This document shows positions 14,793-19,625 of a stretch of DNA of 19,625 nt, piece by piece. The stretch is from JBHIET01 sp046760785 (GTDB taxonomy: Bacteria; Chloroflexota; Anaerolineae; B4-G1). Under the pieces are notes generated by a model, which was given only the letters and a program-made list of their open reading frames with translations, ran no database searches and had not been told where the DNA came from. Within the stretch, counting starts at the first letter, position 1, and the number at the start of each line of letters is the position of its first letter. The position numbers and the translations under genes are program-made. The stretch spans positions 1-19,625 of the forward strand of contig JBHIET010000064.1 of the NCBI GenBank assembly GCA_046760785.1, in the 5' to 3' direction.

Positions 14793-14813
14793 ACACGAAA
14801 CACGAAACACGCA
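14793..14813 (+). repeat. Heptamer tract between DUF6391 and holA genes
   Basis: Three units of seven bases, ACACGAA, ACACGAA, ACACGCA, lie eight bases after the DUF6391 stop and just before the holA ribosome binding site. Confidence 0.65.
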
Positions 14814-14828
14814 TCTCTGGAGCGCCAG

Positions 14829-15833
14829 ATGCCCAAAGCTGCCCCCACCTTCTACATATTCCACGGCGCAGATGAGTTCGCCCGCGCCGAGACGCTGGCC
14901 AATTTCAGACGCCGCCTCGGCCCGCCCGACACGGTGGACCTGAACACCACCCTCCTCGACGGAAGAACCCTCACGCTGGCCGAACTGCGTCACGTCTGCG
15001 ACGCTGTCCCCTTCCTGGCCGAAAAGCGACTCGTCATCGTCGCAGGCTTACTGACGCGGCTCGCTGCCCGGAAAGACCAGGAACTCTCCGCTGCCCAGAA
15101 GGAATACCTGACCACCCTGTCCGATTACCTCTGCAACTTGCCCGAGACGACCCGCTTGGTCTTCATCGAGGAGAAGCTGCTGCCAGCCAGCCATCCTATC
15201 CTCCAACTGGCCCGGCGAGAGGAACAGGGCTACGTCAAGCGGTTCGACCCGCCGGACGCGAAAGCGCTGCCTCGCTGGATCGAGAAGCGCGTCCGCAAGC
15301 ACGGCGGCGAGATCGAATCCCAGGCCGTTCACCAACTCGCCGCCGTCGTCGGCACCGATTTACGGCTGCTCGACCAGGAAATTGCCAAGCTGGTGACCTA
15401 CACCAACGGAGAGCATCCCATCACGAAAGCGGACGTAGACGCTGTGGTGCCCTATGCTCAGGCGGCCGTCGTCTTCGATCTGGTGGACGCGCTGGGACAG
15501 CGGGACGGTCGCACGGCTGCCCAGACACTCCATCGCTTGCTGGATGCGGGCGAGCACCCACTGGGACTGCTGGCGATGATCGTGCGCCAATTCCGGCTTT
15601 TGATCCAGGTCAAGGAATTGAAGGAGGGAGGGGCCACCTCGAGGGACATCGCTCAGGCACTCAAACTGCATCCCTTCCCGGCGCGCAAACTCCACAGCCA
15701 GGCCACCCACTTCACCGGAGCGCAACTGGAAGCGGTGTATCGCCACCTGTTGGACACCGACGTGGCCATCAAGAGTGGGGAGATTGAACCGGAGGTAGCA
15801 CTCGACCTGCTGGTGGCCGGGTTAGCGGCGTAG
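14829..15833 (+). CDS. holA: DNA polymerase III delta subunit
   Basis: Clamp-loader subunit that opens the beta sliding clamp during chromosome replication. The 334-residue length fits the family. The N-terminal FYIFHGADEFARAETLANFRR matches the HolA opening; VPFLAEKRLVIVAGL and LVFIEEKLLP are the conserved strands of the AAA+-like domain, which in delta lacks a working P-loop, as here. The middle segment LAAVVGTDLRLLDQEIAKLVTYT and the C-terminal collar region (FDLVDALGQRDGRTAAQTLHRLL...GLLAMIVRQFRLLIQVKEL) are highly typical. The ATG start has GGAG six bases upstream. It converges with the cold-shock gene across a shared stem-loop. Identification is firm. Confidence 0.93.
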   Translation: MPKAAPTFYIFHGADEFARAETLANFRRRLGPPDTVDLNTTLLDGRTLTLAELRHVCDAVPFLAEKRLVIVAGLLTRLAARKDQELSAAQKEYLTTLSDYLCNLPETTRLVFIEEKLLPASHPILQLARREEQGYVKRFDPPDAKALPRWIEKRVRKHGGEIESQAVHQLAAVVGTDLRLLDQEIAKLVTYTNGEHPITKADVDAVVPYAQAAVVFDLVDALGQRDGRTAAQTLHRLLDAGEHPLGLLAMIVRQFRLLIQVKELKEGGATSRDIAQALKLHPFPARKLHSQATHFTGAQLEAVYRHLLDTDVAIKSGEIEPEVALDLLVAGLAA

Positions 15834-15866
15834 AAAAGCCCCGGAGCTCTTGGCGCCACCGGGGCT
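15831..15866 (-). terminator. Rho-independent terminator of the cold-shock gene
   Basis: AGCCCCGG (15837-15844) pairs with CCGGGGCT (15859-15866), eight bases each with a 14-base loop. On the minus strand the stem runs into TTTTCT, the classic layout. It overlaps the end of holA and may also serve that gene, though its own side has no T-run. Confidence 0.75.
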
Positions 15867-15891
15867 GGAGAGGCGTCTCGTAGATTTGTAC

Positions 15892-16188
15892 TTACAGGAA
15901 TGCTTCTGTGGCTTCGGTCTCGTCCGTGTCAAGCTCGACGATGCCCGCTGCGACCTCCGTCTCTTCCTTGCCAAGTTCGGCGACGTCCACGGCCTGAGGG
16001 CCTTTGGGGGTATCTTCGATCGTGAACTCCACCCGCTGCCCCTGATCCAGGTTACGGTAGCCATTACCTCTGATGGAGGAGTAGTGGACGAAGACATCTT
16101 CCTCCTGCCCATCGGGACGGATGAACCCATACCCCTTCACGCGGCTGAACCATTGGACAGTCCCCAGAGTGCGATCACTGTTCTCCAT
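15892..16188 (-). CDS. Cold-shock domain protein with acidic tail
   Basis: A 98-residue nucleic-acid-binding protein. Residues 7-70 form a CspA-type OB fold with RNP1 KGYGFIRPD (18-26) and RNP2 VFVHYSSI (32-39); the basic and aromatic residues needed for single-stranded RNA/DNA binding are present. Usual CspA proteins end near residue 70; here an acidic tail (KEETEVAAGIVELDTDETEA) adds about 25 residues, which may regulate nucleic-acid binding or contact partners. The start has AAGGAGG at 16205-16199 ten bases upstream. It stands alone with its own promoter (16306-16334) and terminator, and a leader of about 110 nt, as often seen for cold-induced csp genes. Confidence 0.92.
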   Translation of the reverse strand: MENSDRTLGTVQWFSRVKGYGFIRPDGQEEDVFVHYSSIRGNGYRNLDQGQRVEFTIEDTPKGPQAVDVAELGKEETEVAAGIVELDTDETEATEAFL

Positions 16189-16305
16189 GATTTTCGTTCC
16201 TCCTTACTAACATGCTTCTGACGCACTTTCGGTTTCAGACAGATTACCCCTTTGCCCTCTCCGTACGTGGGGGCAGTACTGTCGAACGCCGTAGCAACGG
16301 GCGGC

Positions 16306-16334
16306 AAGATACCACACTTTCGGCAACTTGTCAA
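16306..16334 (-). promoter_or_regulatory. Promoter of the cold-shock gene
   Basis: On the minus strand a perfect TTGACA (16334-16329), a 17-base spacer and TATCTT (16311-16306). Transcription would begin near 16299, giving an untranslated leader of about 110 nt before the ATG at 16188. Confidence 0.72.
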
Positions 16335-16417
16335 GGTGGATAGCGCGTCCCCATAGAGTGTTGTTGGTTCATTAATCCGAGCTGGACACTCAAAACTTGA
16401 TCTTGGATGTGACCGTC

Positions 16418-16448
16418 CAGCATCGAGCATCCAGCGTCTAGCATTCAG
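16418..16448 (+). repeat. Heptamer tandem tract upstream of the glycosyltransferase
   Basis: Four and a half seven-base units, CAGCATC, GAGCATC, CAGCGTC, TAGCATT, CAG, end 22 bases before the glycosyltransferase start. Apart from the csp promoter and leader, the remaining 16335-16417 shows nothing recognisable. Confidence 0.75.
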
Positions 16449-16470
16449 ATAGATCATTGTTGCAAGAAGT

Positions 16471-17211
16471 GTGCCGGTGAGCGAGACCTCAATTCTCGCC
16501 CTCGTCCCCGCCTGGAACGAGGCCACCCGTATTGGGCCGGTTGTGGAGGCGACGCGGGCTTACCTGCCGGTGCTGGTCGTGGACGATGGCTCCCACGACG
16601 GCACGCCCGCCGTAGCCGAGGCCGCCGGTGCCACGGTCGTGCGCCATTCCCGGAACCGGGGCAAGGGCGTGGCACTGATAACCGGCTTCACCCGGGCGCT
16701 GGAGCGGGGTTACGACGCTGTCCTCACCCTCGACGCCGATGGCCAACACGACCCGGCCGATATCCCCAAGTTCCTGGCTGCCTACGAGGCAGGCGCAGGC
16801 GACCTCATCATCGGACGGCGCGACTTCAGCCAGATGCCCTTCCCGCGTTTGTACTCGAATCCGTTCGGCTCCTGGCTGCTCTCGCTGGCACTGGGTACGC
16901 GTATCTACGATAACCAGAGCGGCTACCGGTTGCACAGCCGCCGCCTCTTGGAGAGTCTCGATCTGACCACCACCGGCTTCGAGCTGGAGGTCGAGGTTAT
17001 CATCCAGGCGGTTTGTAAGAGGATACCCATTGGCTGGGTGGACATCCGCACCATCTATGGCATCGGCAAGGTGAGTTACTTCCACCCGCTGAAGGACTCG
17101 GCGCGTTTCCTGGGGATGGTGTGGCACGCCTGGCAGCAGCGGCGCGCGATGTGTAAAGCATTCACACAGAGCTGCACAGAGAATGCGCAGAGCTACACAG
17201 AGAAAGATTAG
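16471..17211 (+). CDS. Family 2 glycosyltransferase (DPM1/UppP-sugar type)
   Basis: A 246-residue GT-A fold glycosyltransferase of family GT2, similar to polyprenyl-phosphate mannosyl/glucosyltransferases that load a lipid carrier with sugar on the cytoplasmic face. It opens with ILALVPAWNEATRIGPVV, then VVDDGSHDGT (37-45) for nucleotide binding, RGKGVALITGF, and the metal-binding LDADGQHDP (87-95). DNQSGYRLHSR and FELEVEVI are further hallmarks of this subgroup. There are no transmembrane helices. The start is GTG with a purine-rich AAGAAG a few bases upstream. The last 15 residues (after KAFT) are encoded by the left inverted repeat of the neighbouring GxxExxY cassette, and its stop overlaps that gene's 3' end, so the native C-terminus was probably replaced. 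Confidence 0.88.
   Translation: MPVSETSILALVPAWNEATRIGPVVEATRAYLPVLVVDDGSHDGTPAVAEAAGATVVRHSRNRGKGVALITGFTRALERGYDAVLTLDADGQHDPADIPKFLAAYEAGAGDLIIGRRDFSQMPFPRLYSNPFGSWLLSLALGTRIYDNQSGYRLHSRRLLESLDLTTTGFELEVEVIIQAVCKRIPIGWVDIRTIYGIGKVSYFHPLKDSARFLGMVWHAWQQRRAMCKAFTQSCTENAQSYTEKD
17164..17207 (+). repeat. Left inverted repeat of the GxxExxY cassette
   Basis: A 44-bp CACAGAG-rich repeat made of two similar 21-base halves. It matches the reverse complement of 17617-17660 at 33 of 44 positions without gaps. It lies inside the end of the glycosyltransferase gene and abuts the GxxExxY stop codon. Confidence 0.75.
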
Positions 17212-17594
17212 GTCATTATAAAGCGGCGAATGCCATCTTTGAGTAACTTGACATTGAAATTGAGCAACAGGCCAATTTTGCACCCGGAGAATCTCAGATA
17301 GGAAAGCACCTGAGCCTCGTGAACTGGAGTGACCTTCTCAACCACTTTGAGCTCTACAACCACTTTCCGCTCCACGAGCAAATCAATGCGGTATCCTTGA
17401 TCCAGGCGAATTTCCTTGTAAACCAGAGGGAGGGCTGTTTGTCGTTCAAAAGTCAGTCCAAGTTGTTGCAGTTCATAGGCCAGGCAAGTCTCATAAGCTG
17501 ACTCCAGCAAGCCCGGCCCCAGGTGGCGATGCACTTCAATGGCTGCGCCAATGATCTGTTCTGTTAGCTTGTTCAACTCGGCTAGATCGTTCAT
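17208..17594 (-). CDS. GxxExxY protein (PD-(D/E)xK-like)
   Basis: A 128-residue protein of the GxxExxY family, common in environmental bacteria and of unproven function. The name-giving motif is GLLESAY (28-34, Gly28, Glu31, Tyr34). A nuclease-like core follows: Asp71 in YRIDLLVE and Glu81-x-Lys83 in VVELKVVE, fitting a PD-(D/E)xK arrangement, then AQVLSYLRFSG and IGLLLNFNVKLLKDGIRRF as in all members. Length is complete. The gene is neatly enclosed by 44-bp inverted repeats at 17164-17207 and 17617-17660, and its stop overlaps the glycosyltransferase stop from the opposite strand. This arrangement suggests it arrived as a small mobile cassette. Whether it is nuclease, toxin or helper of a repeat is not known. 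Confidence 0.9.
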   Translation of the reverse strand: MNDLAELNKLTEQIIGAAIEVHRHLGPGLLESAYETCLAYELQQLGLTFERQTALPLVYKEIRLDQGYRIDLLVERKVVVELKVVEKVTPVHEAQVLSYLRFSGCKIGLLLNFNVKLLKDGIRRFIMT

Positions 17595-17616
17595 GTTGTC
17601 TCATTCTCTCTCTTTA

Positions 17617-17660
17617 TATCTCTCTGTGCTTCTCCGTGCCTTCTCTGCGCGACTCTGTGT
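17617..17660 (-). repeat. Right inverted repeat of the GxxExxY cassette
   Basis: Partner of 17164-17207 in inverse orientation (33 of 44 identical). On the minus strand it lies 22 bp ahead of the GxxExxY start, so it may also carry its transcription signals; no convincing -35/-10 pair is seen in it. Confidence 0.75.
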
Positions 17661-17699
17661 AAAAACGCAAAACGTATGCCTGAGCTTCCGTCTCACGTT

Positions 17700-18956
17700 T
17701 CACGGGTGCAGCAAGTCTAACGCCGCCTCCAACTGTGGATCATCCTCGGCGGTGAACTCGTCCCAGTCGAGCGGGATCTCCACGTCGGGGACGATGCCGG
17801 TCTCCTCCCAATCGGTCCCGCCGGGCGGGACGAACGTCTCCTGCGCGATCCAGGCCCGCGAGCCGTCCTCAAAGTCGTAGCCGTACACGATCTCGATGTT
17901 GCCGATGGTGGTGCGGCCCACGATGCGCGCCCGGCTGGTCTCCTGCAACACGCCACTGAAGACCTCGGCAAAACTGGCCGTCTCCCTGCCCACCAGGATC
18001 GCCAGCGGCACGCGCTGCGATCCGCAAACGTCTACTCCCTTCACGTGCAATGGTTCTGCTCCCCCACGACCGACGAAGTGACCCATCTCGCCATCGGCGA
18101 AGAGCGCCAGCAGTTCTCGCAGTACAGTTTCACTGCCGCCAGCATTGACGCGGTTGTCGAGGATCAGCCCGGCCAGTTTCCCCCCGGCTGCCAGGTCCTC
18201 CAGCGCCTGGTGCACCTGCTCGACGACCGTCTCGTCCCAGAAACTGGGAATCAAGACGTAGCCGATGTCTCCCTCCAGCCGCCGTACCTCGACGGGCAAC
18301 GTCCCCTGGACCCGCGCCCGGGTCACAGTCACGGCGCGGACCGCTTCCCCCGGCGTCTGTACCCGCAACCCGACCCGGCTACCCTCGGGGCCGAACAGGC
18401 GGGCCAGCGAATCGTTACCTGCTGCGTCGCAGCAGGCGGGCGTTCCCTCTACGGTCAGGATACGGTCGTGGGGATGTAGCCCCGCACGGTCGGCGGGGCT
18501 ATCAGGCAGCACCGCCAGGATGACGGCGTATCCCTTCTCCGGCATCGCGGCGGTGTAGACGCCGATGCCCACGTAATCCAACTCGCCAGTGCGCATCTGC
18601 TCCTCTTCGGCGACCTCGGCGGGGGAGAGGAAAATGGAGTGGTCGTCGCCCAGTTTCAGGAGCATCTCGTCCATCGCGGCCCAGAACTCCTCGTCGCTGA
18701 GGCCGGCCTCGACGCGGGCGCGGTACTCCTGGCCGATACCGTCCCAATCCACGCCGCTGTGGTCGGGGTCGAGGTAGTCGTCATCAACGATCTCCCATAG
18801 TTCAGTGAAGATACGCAGGTGGCGCCCGGTCGCTTCGTCGCTGAGAGGCCTCGGTCGCCAAATCACCTCCTCAGAGACACGTACCACCAAGAGACAGGCG
18901 ACGGTGAGTGTAACGATAAGGAGGTAAGCGAGCGTGGATTGGCGTCGCGTGGTCAT
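17700..18956 (-). CDS. S41 family peptidase-like protein with PDZ domain
   Basis: A 418-residue protein of the C-terminal processing protease family. An N-terminal membrane anchor (about 9-26) places the rest outside. A helical N-terminal part contains LLKLGDDHSIFLSP (99-111), followed by a PDZ domain (about 125-215, VGIGVYTA...SPADRAGLHPHDRILTVEG) and the catalytic domain (GYVLIPSFWDE, LILDNRVNAGGSE). The nucleophile is probably Ser328 in ETASFAEVFSG. At the site of the general-base lysine, 25 residues later, is Asn353 (RTTIGNIE), so the usual Ser-Lys dyad is absent. The ATG overlaps the upstream stop by four bases. Two adjacent Cys (175-176) are unusual. Its stop codon lies in a short TCACGTTTCACG repeat remnant. 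It could be active by another mechanism, or act as a binding protein. Confidence 0.85.
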   Translation of the reverse strand: MTTRRQSTLAYLLIVTLTVACLLVVRVSEEVIWRPRPLSDEATGRHLRIFTELWEIVDDDYLDPDHSGVDWDGIGQEYRARVEAGLSDEEFWAAMDEMLLKLGDDHSIFLSPAEVAEEEQMRTGELDYVGIGVYTAAMPEKGYAVILAVLPDSPADRAGLHPHDRILTVEGTPACCDAAGNDSLARLFGPEGSRVGLRVQTPGEAVRAVTVTRARVQGTLPVEVRRLEGDIGYVLIPSFWDETVVEQVHQALEDLAAGGKLAGLILDNRVNAGGSETVLRELLALFADGEMGHFVGRGGAEPLHVKGVDVCGSQRVPLAILVGRETASFAEVFSGVLQETSRARIVGRTTIGNIEIVYGYDFEDGSRAWIAQETFVPPGGTDWEETGIVPDVEIPLDWDEFTAEDDPQLEAALDLLHP

Positions 18957-19339
18957 AGTGAGCCAGATGCTGGATGGATGTTGGGGCCACCGTGCTCGCG
19001 CCAGTATTCCGCCAGTCGGTTGATGCGGATGCGCTGGGCGCGCAGCCAGCGGCGGGGACCTAAGATGCGGCGGCCCATCTCCGGGGGGGCGTCGGGCAAG
19101 CGGGTGAGGGTGCCATCCTCCACCAACCGGTCGAAGAAGGCCAGGAAGCGGCGCTCCAGCTCCGTCTCGTCGAACTCCTCACCGCGCTCGTAAGCCTCGC
19201 GGGCCAGTTGCTCGATGAAACCGGCGGTGTGTGTTATCAGCGTCTCCACCGGCTCCAGCACAAGCCCCCAGGCGTACACGGGGTCCAGCGGCATGGAGCC
19301 GAATTCCATGGGGTTGGGTGGATGGAGGCTGTCTGTCAT
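18953..19339 (-). CDS. Hypothetical protein, 128 residues
   Basis: Not recognised. The chosen ATG at 19339 gives 128 residues and has GAGGA about five bases upstream; a longer reading from 19423 would start inside the hairpin repeat and lacks support. The sequence begins MTDSLHPPNPMEFG, has a mildly hydrophobic WGLVLEPVETLITHTAGFIEQL helix, a charged helix (REAYERGEEFDETELERRFLAFFDRL) and a basic C-terminal half (MGRRILGPRRWLRAQRIRINRL). No signal peptide or metal-binding motif is visible. It overlaps the S41 gene by four bases (ATGA), so the two are co-translated and may act together. Confidence 0.7.
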   Translation of the reverse strand: MTDSLHPPNPMEFGSMPLDPVYAWGLVLEPVETLITHTAGFIEQLAREAYERGEEFDETELERRFLAFFDRLVEDGTLTRLPDAPPEMGRRILGPRRWLRAQRIRINRLAEYWREHGGPNIHPASGSL

Positions 19340-19417
19340 GGTGTTCCTCGTCCAAGTCGGAGATTTCATCTGTTTTCCATTATCAGGTAGTCTCCCTCTT
19401 GGGTGTTGATGCTGCTT

Positions 19418-19529
19418 GCTCACCCCACCGGGCGCTAAACCGCCCGGCTAAGTGAGCGAAGCCCCCTTCAGGGGCTGGATTTCAACCCGCAGGGCTTTGT
19501 TCTTTCAGCCCGGACGTTTACGTCCGGGC
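19418..19529. repeat. Multi-hairpin intergenic repeat element
   Basis: Three consecutive stem-loops. First, CCGGGCG/CGCCCGG (19428-19434 with 19441-19447) inside an outer stem GCTCAC/GTGAGC (19418-19423 with 19452-19457). Second, AGCCCC/GGGGCT (19460-19476). Third, GCCCGGACG/CGTCCGGGC with loop TTTA (19508-19529). The wording GCTAAACCGCC...GAGCGAAGCCCC resembles dispersed palindromic elements I recall from Chloroflexota intergenic DNA. Confidence 0.65.
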
Positions 19530-19577
19530 GAGGCTGCGCCGCCAACACTCTACAGGGAGACCACCCATTATCAGTAC

Positions 19578-19607
19578 TTGAGAAATGTGGGGGTTTTGGT
19601 GCATAAT
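19578..19607 (+). promoter_or_regulatory. Possible promoter reading out of the right edge
   Basis: TTGAGA (19578-19583), an 18-base spacer and CATAAT (19602-19607), each box one mismatch from consensus. No gene start is visible before the window ends. Confidence 0.35.
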
Positions 19608-19625
19608 ATCCCCAATTCTCACGAG

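Noticed and set aside
18965..18985. ATGCTGGATGGATG at the end of the 128-residue gene as another heptamer tract
   Set aside because: Fewer than two clear units; too short to call.

Overview
The window is a GC-rich, gene-dense bacterial chromosome segment. Its style suggests a filamentous Chloroflexota bacterium (Anaerolineae/Caldilineae-like), probably from a metagenome. Clues are the Thr/Pro-rich linkers on exported proteins, a DUF6391 protein, a sortase in a monoderm-type setting, GTG starts, and several short-repeat families that I associate with such genomes. The taxonomic call is inference from gene content.

Layout. (1) 142-5930, minus strand: a five-gene operon, read from right to left, of a class III aminotransferase, a NUDIX hydrolase, an ATP-cone/uridine-kinase-like fusion, an ABC-F ATPase and coaE (last step of CoA synthesis). 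Gaps are short or genes overlap, and a good promoter lies at 5974-6001. (2) 5974-6372: back-to-back divergent promoters, a relic of a DDE transposase, and a hairpin-rich element with inverted ends inside a 10-bp direct repeat. (3) 6373-8730, plus strand: a NarI/DsrM-like haem b membrane protein, a DsrK/HdrD-like iron-sulfur protein and a small helical protein, together a likely menaquinone-linked electron-transfer module. (4) 8869-12530, plus strand: a strong promoter, then a surface glycoside-hydrolase-like protein, a PIG-L deacetylase, a DUF952 protein and a sortase, which looks like an envelope operon. (5) 12603-14024, minus strand: an ECF sigma factor with a frame break and a missing linker, followed by a membrane anti-sigma-like protein. 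(6) 14210-15833, plus strand: a DUF6391 protein and holA (DNA polymerase III delta). (7) 15831-16334, minus strand: a cold-shock protein with its own promoter, about 110-nt leader and terminator. (8) 16471-17211: a GT2 glycosyltransferase. (9) 17164-17660: a GxxExxY gene boxed by 44-bp imperfect inverted repeats that also supply the end of the glycosyltransferase. (10) 17700-19339, minus strand: an S41 protease-like protein lacking the usual catalytic lysine, preceded by an unknown 128-residue protein. (11) 19418-19529: a multi-hairpin intergenic repeat, then a possible promoter leading out of the window.

The most distinctive theme is small repeats acting at gene ends and inside genes: a palindromic insert in the ABC-F protein, a palindrome pair and heptamer tract inside the DUF6391 gene, heptamer tracts at other junctions, the inverted-repeat GxxExxY cassette, and the 6211-6356 element whose flanking repeat includes a ribosome binding site. 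No tRNA, rRNA or CRISPR array was seen.
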